Source: Pseudomonas lini (lineage in GTDB: Bacteria > Pseudomonadota > Gammaproteobacteria > Pseudomonadales > Pseudomonadaceae). From it: a stretch of DNA of 64,000 nucleotides. Position 1 is the stretch's first letter; every line of letters starts with the position of its first letter. The DNA lies in NCBI RefSeq assembly GCF_030812475.1, contig NZ_JAUSSR010000005.1, positions 248,001 to 312,000 on the forward strand, given 5' to 3'. Below the pieces are notes generated by a model. It searched no databases. It had not been told where the DNA came from and saw nothing but the letters and a program-made list of their open reading frames with translations. Shown piece by piece: positions 15,552 through 24,952 of the stretch. A program made the translations under genes and the position numbers.

Positions 15552-18070
15552 CCGGCCCCCGGACACTGAGTCATACCCGGCGATCCCTCGGCACCAACCA
15601 CTTCCAGTCCCACCTCCTCTGCTCTCTTGCCCAGAACATGATGAGTGCGCAACAGAAAATGCGACAACGCCGGGATCAGGATCAAGGCACCCAACATGTT
15701 CCACAAAAACATGAAGGTCAGCAAAATGCCCATGTCCGCCTGGAACTTGATCGGCGACCAGGCCCAGCACACCACGCCGGCCGCCAGGGTGATGCCCACC
15801 AGGCCCACCACCCGGCCGGTGAACGACACGGCGTTGCGGTAGGCTTGCATCAACGGCTGGCCCTGGCGCTGGTACTGCAACTGCACGCTGAGCAAGTACA
15901 GAGCGTAGTCCACGCCAATGCCGACCCCCAGCGCGATCACCGGCAGGGTCGCGACCTTGACGCCGATGCCCATGACCACCATCAGCGCTTCGCAGAGGAT
16001 CGAGGTCAGTACCAGCGGCAGCAGGGCCACCAAGGTCGCGCGCCAGCTGCGGAAGGTGATCAGGCAGAACAGCGTCACCGCGCCGTAGACATACAGCAGC
16101 ATGGTGCGGTTGGCCTCGCGCACCACGATGTTGGTCGCGGCCTCGATGCCGGCGCTGCCGGCGGCCAGCAGGAACTGGCGATCTTCGCTGCTGTTGTCCC
16201 GGGCGAACTGGTCGGCGATGGCCACCACCGCATCCAGGGTCTCGGCCTTGTGGTCCTTGAGGAAGGCGATCACCGGCATCAGCGAACAATCGGTGTTGAA
16301 CAGCTCCGGTGAGTTGACCGAGGCCTGCTGCGCGGCATAGTTCAGCACGTCCTGATTGCGCTGGATGCTGTTGAGCTTGGGGTTGCCCTCGTAAGTACCG
16401 GCGGTGATCTGGCGCACTGCGTTGACCAGGGATGCCGTGGCCTGCACCCCGGGATACTGCTGCAACTCCCAGGCCAGGCGGTCGGCGAGGATCAGCGTCC
16501 GGTAATTCAGGCAACCTTCAGCCGGGGTCTTGATCATCACCGCGAACAGGTCGCTGGACAGCGCGTAATGCTGGGTGATGTAGGCGTTGTCACGGTTGTA
16601 GCGCGAGTCGGCGCGCAACTCCGGCGCCCCGCTGTCCAGGTCGCCGATCTTCAGTTGCAGGCTGACCATGAAACCGCCGATGCCCATCAGCACCGCGACC
16701 AATACCGCCCCGGTGGCCCACTTGCGGGTAGTGAAGCGATCAAGCGTGTCCCACAGCTTGCCGAAGCCTTTGTGCCCATCGGCCCGGGTCTCGATTTTCA
16801 GCGCGCGCTCGGCGGCCGTGCGCCCGACTCCGATATAGGACAACGCCACCGGCATCAGCAACAGCGAGGTGAAGATCAGTACCGCCACCCCGATGCTGGC
16901 GGTGACGGCCAAATCCTGGATCACCGGGATATCGATCAGCATCAACACCGCGAAACCCACGGCATCGGCCAGCAATGCGGTGACGCCGGCAATGAACAGG
17001 CGGCGGAAGGTGTAGCGCGCGGCGATCAGTTTGTGGGTGCCACGGGCGATGTCCTGCATGATGCCGTTCATCTTCTGCGCGGCATGGGACACGCCGATAG
17101 CGAAGATCAGGAACGGCACCAGCACCGAATACGGGTCGATGGCGTAACCCAGCCAGGCGACGATGCCGAGTTGCCAGACCACCGCGATCAGCGAGCAGCC
17201 GACCACCAGCAAGGTGCTGCGCACGCAGCGGGTGTAGGCATAAATGATCACCAGCGAGGTGACCACCGCCAGGCCGAAAAACATCATCACCTGAATCAGC
17301 CCGTCGATCAGATCACCCATGAGTTTGGCGAACCCGATCACCCGGACTTTATATTGACCCTTGCCCTCCTCCCCGGCCTGGCGCGCCGCGCTGTCACCGG
17401 CGAATTCGATCTGGTCGCGCAATTGCGCTTCGAGCATCTGCGAAAAGGCGTGGTAGTCGAGGCGCTGACCGCTGGCCGTGGCCTTGTCCAGCAGCGGCAC
17501 GATCAGCATGCTCGATTTATAGTCGCTGGCCACCAGGCTGCCGACGATACCGGCCCGGTTAATGTTCTGCCGTAGCTGTTCGATGTCCGATGGCGAGCCT
17601 TGATAACTGTCAGGCATCACCGGGCCGCCCTGGAAACCTTCCTCGGTGACTTCGGTCCAGCGCACGGCCGGGGTCCACAGTGACTTCATCCAGGCGCGGT
17701 CGACGCCTTCGGTGAGGAACAGTTTGTCATTGACCTGCTTGAGCACGTCCAGGTAGCCGGGGTCGAAAATATCACCCTGGGTGGTCTCGACCACCACCCG
17801 CACCGAATTGCCCAGGCCGCGCAGCGACTGACGGTTTTCCAGGAAATTCTGAATGTAGGGCTGGCTCTGCGGGATCATTTTCTCGAAACTGGGGCGCAAC
17901 TCCAGGCGGGTCACGGCCATGTAACCCAGTACCAGGGTGATCAGGGTCATGAGCGCAATGAACAGCGGGCGGTAGTTGAACACCAGCCGCTCCAGCCGAT
18001 TGCCGGAGCGCCGATCGAAGTCACGCAGCTCGCGGATCACCGGCATGTTGTCTTGCTTGGTATGGGCCAT
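15497..18070 (-). CDS. RND/MMPL-family transporter (HpnN-like)
   Basis: This 857-residue inner-membrane protein has the duplicated architecture of the hydrophobe exporter (MMPL/HpnN) branch of RND transporters. It has an N-terminal transmembrane helix (LFIALMTLITLVLGYMAVTR), a periplasmic loop, a five- to six-helix block including LIIYAYTRCVRSTLLV, then the same plan repeated (loop near 500-620, helices to about 815). The last 35 residues are polar, do not look like the family, and are encoded partly inside the 3' overlap with the ABC ATPase gene. It lies 30 bp after the YCF48-like gene and is the last gene of the DUF1302/DUF1329/YCF48/RND set. The likely role is moving a lipid-like or other hydrophobic compound to or from the outer membrane; the substrate is unknown. 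Confidence 0.88.
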   Translation of the reverse strand: MAHTKQDNMPVIRELRDFDRRSGNRLERLVFNYRPLFIALMTLITLVLGYMAVTRLELRPSFEKMIPQSQPYIQNFLENRQSLRGLGNSVRVVVETTQGDIFDPGYLDVLKQVNDKLFLTEGVDRAWMKSLWTPAVRWTEVTEEGFQGGPVMPDSYQGSPSDIEQLRQNINRAGIVGSLVASDYKSSMLIVPLLDKATASGQRLDYHAFSQMLEAQLRDQIEFAGDSAARQAGEEGKGQYKVRVIGFAKLMGDLIDGLIQVMMFFGLAVVTSLVIIYAYTRCVRSTLLVVGCSLIAVVWQLGIVAWLGYAIDPYSVLVPFLIFAIGVSHAAQKMNGIMQDIARGTHKLIAARYTFRRLFIAGVTALLADAVGFAVLMLIDIPVIQDLAVTASIGVAVLIFTSLLLMPVALSYIGVGRTAAERALKIETRADGHKGFGKLWDTLDRFTTRKWATGAVLVAVLMGIGGFMVSLQLKIGDLDSGAPELRADSRYNRDNAYITQHYALSSDLFAVMIKTPAEGCLNYRTLILADRLAWELQQYPGVQATASLVNAVRQITAGTYEGNPKLNSIQRNQDVLNYAAQQASVNSPELFNTDCSLMPVIAFLKDHKAETLDAVVAIADQFARDNSSEDRQFLLAAGSAGIEAATNIVVREANRTMLLYVYGAVTLFCLITFRSWRATLVALLPLVLTSILCEALMVVMGIGVKVATLPVIALGVGIGVDYALYLLSVQLQYQRQGQPLMQAYRNAVSFTGRVVGLVGITLAAGVVCWAWSPIKFQADMGILLTFMFLWNMLGALILIPALSHFLLRTHHVLGKRAEEVGLEVVGAEGSPGMTQCPGAGQTARNRNIRAPSKGSVR

Positions 18071-18100
18071 GTCTGAGTACTCGCACTATTGTTCTGGTTC

Positions 18101-19162
18101 TTATTGTTCGAGGAGCGCACGTGCGCCGCGGGTACCCACCAGCACCAGGGACCCATCGGCGGCCAGGGCGGCACCGGCCACCGGCGACGGGTTCTGCTGC
18201 GGCACAAGTTGCAGTCGGGGGCTGTCGTCCCGGGCCACCAGCATGTGCCCGGCCTGGCTGAACATCCGATAGTGCCCCTGGGCGTCCACGGTGGCGGCGG
18301 TGACACTGACCTGCAGGCCGCTATCGAAAGGGGTCCAGCTCAAGCCGCCGTCGGTGCTGCGCAACACGTTGCCGCGCAGGCCGTAGACGAGTGCTTCCCC
18401 GGGCTTGCCGACCACGCCGAAGAAACTGCCTTGATAGGGTGTCTGCACGGCGGCGAAGCGTTGCGCTGCGTCATCCCATTTCAGCAACAGGCCCTGCTCG
18501 CCGGCGATGTACAGCCCATCGCCGGTGGAGGTGATGGCGTTCAAATGGAAGTTCTGCGGGTTGTCGGTACGGTCCTGGAACGGCGTCCAGTTCTGACCGC
18601 CGTCCTCGGTGCGCAGGATCAGGTTGAACACGCCGACCACATAACCGAGCTTGTCGTCGGCGAACCACAGGTCGAGCAAGGGCTTGTCGGCGCCCTCCTC
18701 GACCAGCCGCTGGCCATCGGCGACCCGCAGCGGCCATTGCTCGTTGTCCGGATCGGCCGCCGCCAGCGCCGCATAATGCTTGACCGACAACGCGCCGATC
18801 TGGCGACCGTCCAGTTGCTTTTTCCAGGTCGCGCCGGCGTCGCTGCTGTGCAGTACCACGCCATCGTTGCCGACAGCCCAGCCTTGTTCGGGGGTAGGGA
18901 AATACACGGCGTTGAGGTCGCTGCTGACCGGTACGCTCGCCTGCTGCCATTGCTTGCCGTCATCATCGGAATAAAGAATATGGCCACGCTGCCCGACGGC
19001 AACCAGGCGCTGCCCGGCACTCGTGACATCGAGCAAGGGGCTGCGCACCGCCAGGGCACTGGGCCTGGCGGGCAAATCCAGCACGTCAACGTAGCCGGAT
19101 GCCTGGGCAACTGCCTGCCACAACACCAACAGCAGTGCCAACGCCTTCTTGAATGAACACAT
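18101..19162 (-). CDS. YCF48/BNR-repeat periplasmic protein
   Basis: This 353-residue secreted protein has a signal peptide (KKALALLLVLWQAVAQASG) and at least five beta-propeller-type repeats. They carry Asp-box/BNR hallmarks: SDDDGKQWQQ, SSDAGATWKK, TEDGGQNWTP and STDGGLSWTP, alternating with GWAVG/GYVVG segments. This is the YCF48/HCF136-like group, seen in photosystem assembly factors and in many bacterial envelope proteins. The frame opens at 19360, but the ATG at 19162 has AGAGGA six bases upstream and begins the signal peptide. It is sandwiched between DUF1329 and RND genes, so a scaffold or assembly role for that export system is likely. Confidence 0.88.
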   Translation of the reverse strand: MCSFKKALALLLVLWQAVAQASGYVDVLDLPARPSALAVRSPLLDVTSAGQRLVAVGQRGHILYSDDDGKQWQQASVPVSSDLNAVYFPTPEQGWAVGNDGVVLHSSDAGATWKKQLDGRQIGALSVKHYAALAAADPDNEQWPLRVADGQRLVEEGADKPLLDLWFADDKLGYVVGVFNLILRTEDGGQNWTPFQDRTDNPQNFHLNAITSTGDGLYIAGEQGLLLKWDDAAQRFAAVQTPYQGSFFGVVGKPGEALVYGLRGNVLRSTDGGLSWTPFDSGLQVSVTAATVDAQGHYRMFSQAGHMLVARDDSPRLQLVPQQNPSPVAGAALAADGSLVLVGTRGARALLEQ

Positions 19163-19232
19163 GGTGCGTCCTCTGGCCAGAACCGGTCCGGGCTGCGCGC
19201 AGGGTGCAGCCCGGTCTCTAGGTGTGAAGCGT

Positions 19233-20591
19233 TTAACGAACACCGGTACCGGCCAGCGCGTCCGGCGACCACTGCGCCTTGGAGAGCGGCGTGATGTACT
19301 TGATGCCGCCGTAGGCGCCCGACAACCCGTTGATGTTGTACGTCCCGCCCACCAGGTCATAGATCACGTGCGGCGTGGTGTTGGGCGTGGTCACGTCGTA
19401 GCTTTGCGAGAGGAAGCTGAAGGAGCCGCGATACAGCTGGCCGCGGGCATCGTACTGGTCGGATGCCAGAGCGACCCAGCTGTCTTCATCCAGGTAGAAA
19501 CGGCGTTTGGCGTAGATATGCCGGGCACCCGACTTGAGCGTGCCTTCCACCACCCACACGCGATGCTTTTCCCAGCGCACGAATTGCGGCGCCAGGTGGT
19601 TCGGTGTGGTCAGGGCTTTCGGATCCTTGATGTAGCTCAGCGCGTAGGTGTTGTACGGCACGATCATTTCCTGCTTGCCGACCAGTTTCCAGTCGTAGCG
19701 ATCCAGTGCACCGTTGAAGACATACACGTCGTCATAAGTGCCCGACCCTGCGGTGCCCGGGTTCGGCGTGTCGTAGGCCAGGGTCGGTGCCAGTTTCACG
19801 CGGCGCTGGCCGGGCAAGTACTGCCAGGCACGGCGCGCCTGCACCAGCGGGTTGGCGGCATCCTTGAGCATGATCGCCTCGCCCGCACGGCGCGCGGGGC
19901 CGGTGTAGAACAAGCGGGTCTGGAAGTAGGTGTCCTTGGCGTCGATGACCTTGGTCAGGTCTTCGAAGATCGGAAACGAGTTGACGATTTCGCCGCTGGT
20001 GGCCAGGTTCTGCCCGCCCGAGGCATCGACGTTCCAGGAATCATATTTGGTCGAATAGGCAACACCCTGATAGCGCAGCAGATGGTTCCACATGGCCTCG
20101 GCACCGGATTGCGGGATCGGGAACGGCACACCCGGCAAAACGTTCTCGATCGCGTTGCCACCTTCCAGCGACTTGGCGCCGGTGGCGTTCTTCAAGGTGT
20201 TGGCCAGCACATTCTGCGGCAGGGCCACACTGCGGTGAGTCGGGTAGACCTCGACGCGAAAGCCCGGAAAGCGCGTGGCCAATTCGACGGTGACGGCAGT
20301 CAGTTTATCTTTGTACTGGGCGACATTCTTGCCATCGATCACCAGCACCGGCTTCTCGTTGGCATAAGGGTCCGGGCGGAAGGTGTCACCGCTCTTGAAA
20401 CCTGCCGGCAGACTGGTCAGCCCGCCGGTGTAGGCCGGAATGGAGCCATCGGTATTGCCGGCTTTCTCAGCACCGACGGCCGTCAGGCTGGTTCCGAGCT
20501 TTGCAGCCTGGTCTGGGGATACGGCCGCATGGGCGGCACCGGCGACGGCCAGCGCCAGGGTGGTGGCCAGTAAAGAGTTGACGAGTTTCAT
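19233..20591 (-). CDS. DUF1329 periplasmic lipoprotein-sorting-like protein
   Basis: This 452-residue protein has a signal peptide (KLVNSLLATTLALAVAGAAHA) and matches the DUF1329 family, whose fold is related to LolA/LolB carriers of hydrophobic ligands (family knowledge, from memory). Distinctive stretches are LTSLPAGFKSGDTFRPDPYA, VYPTHRSVALPQ and WVALASDQYDARGQLYRG. The ATG at 20591, with AGGAG six bases upstream, is chosen over 20609 because it begins the leader. It is 31 bp after the DUF1302 gene. DUF1329, DUF1302, YCF48 and RND genes tend to occur together, which suggests a trans-envelope pathway with DUF1329 as periplasmic shuttle. Confidence 0.9.
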   Translation of the reverse strand: MKLVNSLLATTLALAVAGAAHAAVSPDQAAKLGTSLTAVGAEKAGNTDGSIPAYTGGLTSLPAGFKSGDTFRPDPYANEKPVLVIDGKNVAQYKDKLTAVTVELATRFPGFRVEVYPTHRSVALPQNVLANTLKNATGAKSLEGGNAIENVLPGVPFPIPQSGAEAMWNHLLRYQGVAYSTKYDSWNVDASGGQNLATSGEIVNSFPIFEDLTKVIDAKDTYFQTRLFYTGPARRAGEAIMLKDAANPLVQARRAWQYLPGQRRVKLAPTLAYDTPNPGTAGSGTYDDVYVFNGALDRYDWKLVGKQEMIVPYNTYALSYIKDPKALTTPNHLAPQFVRWEKHRVWVVEGTLKSGARHIYAKRRFYLDEDSWVALASDQYDARGQLYRGSFSFLSQSYDVTTPNTTPHVIYDLVGGTYNINGLSGAYGGIKYITPLSKAQWSPDALAGTGVR

Positions 20592-20622
20592 GGGTGTCTC
20601 CTGTTGCAAGGCAACGGTTGGA

Positions 20623-22449
20623 TCAAATAGTCGTTTTGAAGGTTAAAGTGACCATGCCGCGATCCTTGAGCTGGGATGGTGTACCGCCGAACGCGGTGGT
20701 CTGGCCGGGCACGCAGTTGTACTGCCCGTTGGCTCCCGGCGCCGCGCCAGCGCCGGGACTGGCGGCGCTGCCCGCCGAGTCGCAGGTATCGAACGGACCG
20801 AAGTTGTCCACGTACTTCAGGTCGAAGCGGTACTGGTTGTGCACATCCATGCCGATGCCGACCGAGTAGCTGCCGGCATCTTCGTTGCCGCCCAGCTGCA
20901 CCGCGGAATTGCCGTTGAGGCCGACGTTGTAGGTCATCGGCATATACATATCGACGCCGGGGAACACCTGGTACCAGGTCGGGTTGAAGTTGACGCCGAG
21001 TATGTAGTTGTCCTTGGTGACTTTGTCGGTGCCGTGGTACCAGTCCTCGCCCTTGAACAGTTGCTTGTTGTCGGTCACGTCCAGCCAGCGGCTGTAACCG
21101 AGCTCGACCAGCAACGAGGAGCTGTCCCACAACGGCGTGTCGCCAAAAGTGGTCAGGCCGTTGAGCACCGCATGCACAGTGTTGCCGCGGGCCACGCCGT
21201 CTTCGCCATTGAAGCTGCCGATGAAACCGGGCACACCGGCATTGGCCGCCGCCGGATTGACGGTGCCGGCAACGCTGGCCAGCGGCATGTTCTCGCGGTA
21301 GTTGAGGTCGAACCCGACGCTGACCCCGGCGATGCTCCTGGACAGGCTGATGCCATAGATATCGATGTCATCGACATAGAACTGGTTGTAGCTGCCGATG
21401 TTGCCGGAGATCAGCTGCGCCGGGCCGACGGCGGTCGGTTGCAAGGCCAGGTTGGGCAGGATGTCGGAGGTGTTGCGATAGTAGAAACCCAGGGTGCCGT
21501 CGAGCCATTCCGGGCTCCACTTGGCCATAAGCCCGAAGTCGCCACGATCGTCCGGGGTGAAGGTATGGCCGTTGCTCAGGCGCAGAAACTGGTTGGCGCC
21601 GATCGGCCCCGGAGCACCGAAGAACGGATTGACGCCGCCGATCAGCGACAGGTTGTGCCCGCCATTCTGGATGCCGTCGTTGAAGCCCAGATAAGTGCCG
21701 GATTCCGGCAGGCGCGAGGCGTCCCAATCGAGGAAATACTGCGCCGCCAGGGTCAGCTCCGGGCTGACGGTCAGGCTGGTGGACAGCTGGTTGCGCGGGA
21801 TGAACAACTCCTTGGCTTCGGTGCCGGGCACCGCCAGCGCCTTGGAAATGTCCAGCCCGGACTGGCCGTAGCTGTTGCCGTGGGCGAACGCCAGGATGCT
21901 CTCACCCCAGTACTGGGTGTGCTTGCCGAGCTTGGCGCTGAGTATCGACTCTTCGCCTACCTCCAGGCTGCCGAAGACAAAGGCATCGAGGATCTCGGCC
22001 GACGGGCCGTTGTAGTAGCGATCGGCATAACCGCTGAGATGGCGCGAGTCCGGCACCCCGTGGTTGAGCTGGTTGGTCGCCGCGTTATCGCTGCCGACAT
22101 GGTCATAGGCATGGTCGTACCAGCTGTTGGCGCTGACGCGAAAACCCATCTTCTGCTGGTAGGTCACGTCCAGTTCCGAGAGCACGTCCAGGCGCTGGGA
22201 CACTGCACTGCCGGAAGAGAAGTTGCGGTTGCCGTCGTTGTTGTTCCAGGCATTGGCCAACTTGCTGTTGGGGCTTTCGACCCGCTGGGCGTAGTTGAAC
22301 TTGAAGGTGTTGTCGAAACGCACCACCCAGTCTTCATTGCCGGTATCGAGTTCCAGGGCCTGAGCTGCCGGTAAAGCGGCGAGGAACAGCGCCGAGGCCA
22401 GCAGCGTTGGCTCCAACACGCTCAAACCACGATTTTTGTTAACGTGCAT
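20623..22449 (-). CDS. DUF1302 outer-membrane protein
   Basis: This 608-residue protein matches the DUF1302 family of predicted outer-membrane beta-barrels. It has a signal peptide (LLASALFLAALPAAQALEL), then FDNTFKFNYAQRVE, and many alternating amphipathic strands such as LGKHTQYWGESILAFAHGNS. The C-terminus, KDRGMVTLTFKTTI, is compatible with barrel insertion although it does not end in phenylalanine. It is the first gene of the four-gene leftward operon. Upstream, bases 22450-22604 hold its promoter; a CCCTGTC/GACAGGG inverted repeat (22499-22505 and 22546-22552) is present there. It probably forms the outer-membrane pore of the system. Confidence 0.9.
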   Translation of the reverse strand: MHVNKNRGLSVLEPTLLASALFLAALPAAQALELDTGNEDWVVRFDNTFKFNYAQRVESPNSKLANAWNNNDGNRNFSSGSAVSQRLDVLSELDVTYQQKMGFRVSANSWYDHAYDHVGSDNAATNQLNHGVPDSRHLSGYADRYYNGPSAEILDAFVFGSLEVGEESILSAKLGKHTQYWGESILAFAHGNSYGQSGLDISKALAVPGTEAKELFIPRNQLSTSLTVSPELTLAAQYFLDWDASRLPESGTYLGFNDGIQNGGHNLSLIGGVNPFFGAPGPIGANQFLRLSNGHTFTPDDRGDFGLMAKWSPEWLDGTLGFYYRNTSDILPNLALQPTAVGPAQLISGNIGSYNQFYVDDIDIYGISLSRSIAGVSVGFDLNYRENMPLASVAGTVNPAAANAGVPGFIGSFNGEDGVARGNTVHAVLNGLTTFGDTPLWDSSSLLVELGYSRWLDVTDNKQLFKGEDWYHGTDKVTKDNYILGVNFNPTWYQVFPGVDMYMPMTYNVGLNGNSAVQLGGNEDAGSYSVGIGMDVHNQYRFDLKYVDNFGPFDTCDSAGSAASPGAGAAPGANGQYNCVPGQTTAFGGTPSQLKDRGMVTLTFKTTI

Positions 22450-22604
22450 AGCTTGTCTCCGCTTTTTTTTGTTGTTGTTTTGCGTTGTTGAAAAAACACC
22501 CTGTCATTGAAATCGGGCGTACCGGTGCCCACCACTCATAACCCCGACAGGGCAGTGTTCGATTCATTTGAAGTAAGCCGGTCAATACCCGCGGGTACTG
22601 AACG

Positions 22605-23612
22605 TCAACTGCCGAGTCGTATCAGCACCAACACGAACCCCAGCAGGAACAGCGTTTCACCGACCATCAACAGAATGGGCTTGAGCCCCACCGTCGCCAG
22701 TTCCTTCAGCTGGATTTTCATGCCCAGCGCACTGATGGCCACCACCAGGCACCAACTCGACAATGGATTGCCCAGGCTCTGTACCGTCGCCGGTAGCCAA
22801 CCAAGACTGGTCACAGTGGCGAAGGCGATGAACGCCACGGCAAACCAGGGCAACAATGGCGGCCGCTCGCCTGTGTCCTGGCCACCCTGAGCCCGGGTGA
22901 TCAAAACCGCGCAGACAATCACTGGCAACAGCATCGCGATGCGCATCAGTTTCACCACCGTGGCCGTATCGCCGATGTCGTGGGACATGCTGTAGCCGGC
23001 ACCGACCACCTGGGCGACGTCATGGATGGTGGCGCCGAGAAATACCCCGGCTTGCAGTGGGTCCAGGCCAAGCGTCCGGGCGATCACCGGATAAACGATC
23101 ATCGCCAGGGTCGACAGGCTGGACACGCCAATGACCGTGAACAGCGTGGCGCGCTCCTTGGCCTGATGACCCGGCAGCGCCGCCGCCAGTGCCAGCGCCG
23201 CGGATGCGCCGCAGATCGCGGTAGCCCCGCCGGACAACAGACCGAACAGCGCATTGAAGCCCAGGGCGCGCGCCGCCAGCATCGACAGCACAATGGTGAC
23301 CACCACCGAAACCACCACGATCAGCACCGGATGCCAACCCAACGCCACGATCTGCTCCAGGGAGATGCGCATCCCCAGCAAGGCGACCCCGACGCGCAGG
23401 ATTTCACGGGCACTGAAATCGATACCGGCCTTGCTCGGCCCCGCCGCCAGAAAATTCATGGCCATGCCGAGCAACAGGGCCAGCAGCATCACCGGTGCGT
23501 GGTACTGGTCGGCCAGAAAGCGCGCGGCAATGGCGACCACGATGCTGGCCAGCACGCCCGGAAGGTACTGGCTGACAACCGACTGAAGCTGAATGACGGC
23601 GGACCTGGTCAT
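22605..23612 (-). CDS. YeiH-family putative sulfate/anion exporter
   Basis: This 335-residue membrane protein belongs to the YeiH (UPF0324/PSE) family. It has about ten helices and the family marks LLALLLGMAMNFL, ALLGMRISLEQI, the LLSGGATAICGASAALALAAAL segment near residue 125, and ATIHDVAQVVGAGYS near residue 192. Members have been annotated as putative sulfate exporters; the evidence for that is thin, and small organic acid export is possible. It starts three bases after the MFS gene stop (AAGG nine bases before ATG), so it ends a leftward operon that runs from the biotin-carrier/GntR genes through ligase, carboxyltransferase and MFS genes. Confidence 0.87.
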   Translation of the reverse strand: MTRSAVIQLQSVVSQYLPGVLASIVVAIAARFLADQYHAPVMLLALLLGMAMNFLAAGPSKAGIDFSAREILRVGVALLGMRISLEQIVALGWHPVLIVVVSVVVTIVLSMLAARALGFNALFGLLSGGATAICGASAALALAAALPGHQAKERATLFTVIGVSSLSTLAMIVYPVIARTLGLDPLQAGVFLGATIHDVAQVVGAGYSMSHDIGDTATVVKLMRIAMLLPVIVCAVLITRAQGGQDTGERPPLLPWFAVAFIAFATVTSLGWLPATVQSLGNPLSSWCLVVAISALGMKIQLKELATVGLKPILLMVGETLFLLGFVLVLIRLGS

Positions 23613-23615
23613 AAA

Positions 23616-24890
23616 TTAAACCTTCATTCCCATCACTGGCAGCGACCGGGAGCTTTCCCGCTTGACCCGGGCTGCCAGCAGAAAGAAGCACCCGCCCATT
23701 ACCAGGGCAAGCATGTCGCTGACCAGCAACACATGGGTCAGCGGCGCCGCCACGCCCGCGGTCACCAGGGAATCGCTGATCCAGCCCACGATCAGGGTGC
23801 CGAGCGCCACGGAGAAAAGATTCAACAGCAGCATCGAAAACCCCATGACCGTCGAACGCATGCGCGCTGGCACTGCGCCCTGGATCGCGGTGGTCGCGGA
23901 GCCGTACAGCGACATCACCATGAAAATGCCGACCGCCATGCCCACATAGAACAGCGGCGAGTCCGTTGGCACCAGGCGAAAGGCAATCATGAAGGGCGCA
24001 CACACCAGCACCAGCAACGCCAGGACACTGGCGTGGCCACCTTTGAAACGCGGAGCCAGGCGGTCGCTCAAGATGCCTCCCGCCAACGCACCCAGCGAGC
24101 CGAAGACGATCTGCATGGCGCCCATGGTCGTGGCGATCGTGGCCGGATCCATCCCCCTCTCGCGGGTCATCCACAGCTGTGCGAACGAAATCCCCGGGTA
24201 GACCAGGTGGGCCAGCACAAAGCCGGCAACGGTGTAACGCACCACCCGATTGCCACGCAATTCACCGAACACCGCGGCCAACTGAGCCTTGAGCGGAGCA
24301 CCGCGCTCTTGCACCGTGGCGTGGCTGCGCCTGTCGCCCATCAGCGTCAGCGGCAAGCCGATGACAATCCCGGCAACGCCCAGGATATAAAACGTGGTGC
24401 GCCAGCCATGGGTGGCGCCGAGCGTGCCCGCCAGCAAAAAGCTGCAACCGATGCCCAGCGGAATGCCGAGGTAGAACAGCCCCATTGCCGTGCCCCGGCG
24501 CTTCTGCGAGAACAGCTCCATCAACAACGCGGTGGCGGCCGGCACCAGCGCCGCTTCACCGGTTGCCACCATGAAACGCGCCGCGACCATCTGCTCGAAG
24601 TTCTGCACAAACCCGGAGGCAATCGTGCAGACGCTCCAGACGAGCATGCCGGCACCGATCACCCGTGGGCGGCTGTGTCGGTCGGCCAGCGCACCGAGCA
24701 CCACCGCCATCACGCCGTAGCTCAGCACCCAGACCGCGCCGACGAGAAAACCATACTGCGCATTGTTGATCGCCAGTTCGCCGGTGATTTGCGGTGCGAA
24801 GCCCAGCAGGATATTGCGATCCACCTGCGCCAGCAGGTGAATCACCATCAGCGTTGCAAGCACTGCGCAGGGACTCTTTTTCCAGAACAT
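23616..24890 (-). CDS. MFS transporter, probable organic-acid uptake
   Basis: This 424-residue protein has twelve predicted helices and the MFS loop signature GALADRHSRPRVIGAG near residue 67, and its mirrored counterpart GGILSDRLAPRFKGG in the second half. An arginine in DRNILLGFAPQ (helix 1) is typical of organic-anion MFS subgroups such as spinster-like and aromatic-acid carriers. It lies 62 bp after the carboxyltransferase gene and is probably co-transcribed. As the only obvious importer in the carboxylation island, it is the best candidate to bring in the substrate that the two CoA ligases activate. Confidence 0.85.
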   Translation of the reverse strand: MFWKKSPCAVLATLMVIHLLAQVDRNILLGFAPQITGELAINNAQYGFLVGAVWVLSYGVMAVVLGALADRHSRPRVIGAGMLVWSVCTIASGFVQNFEQMVAARFMVATGEAALVPAATALLMELFSQKRRGTAMGLFYLGIPLGIGCSFLLAGTLGATHGWRTTFYILGVAGIVIGLPLTLMGDRRSHATVQERGAPLKAQLAAVFGELRGNRVVRYTVAGFVLAHLVYPGISFAQLWMTRERGMDPATIATTMGAMQIVFGSLGALAGGILSDRLAPRFKGGHASVLALLVLVCAPFMIAFRLVPTDSPLFYVGMAVGIFMVMSLYGSATTAIQGAVPARMRSTVMGFSMLLLNLFSVALGTLIVGWISDSLVTAGVAAPLTHVLLVSDMLALVMGGCFFLLAARVKRESSRSLPVMGMKV

Positions 24891-24952
24891 CGGTCTGTAC
24901 CTTTGAGTTGTTTTTATGAAGGCAAGGCTGGATGCCGCTCGTCCTGCCAGGA

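Noticed and set aside
14028..16514. An 828-codon leftward open frame across the ABC permease, ATPase and RND genes
   Set aside because: It is antisense to three genes with clear motifs, its translation is rich in Arg/Pro/Gly with no family features, and long shadow frames are common in GC-rich coding DNA.
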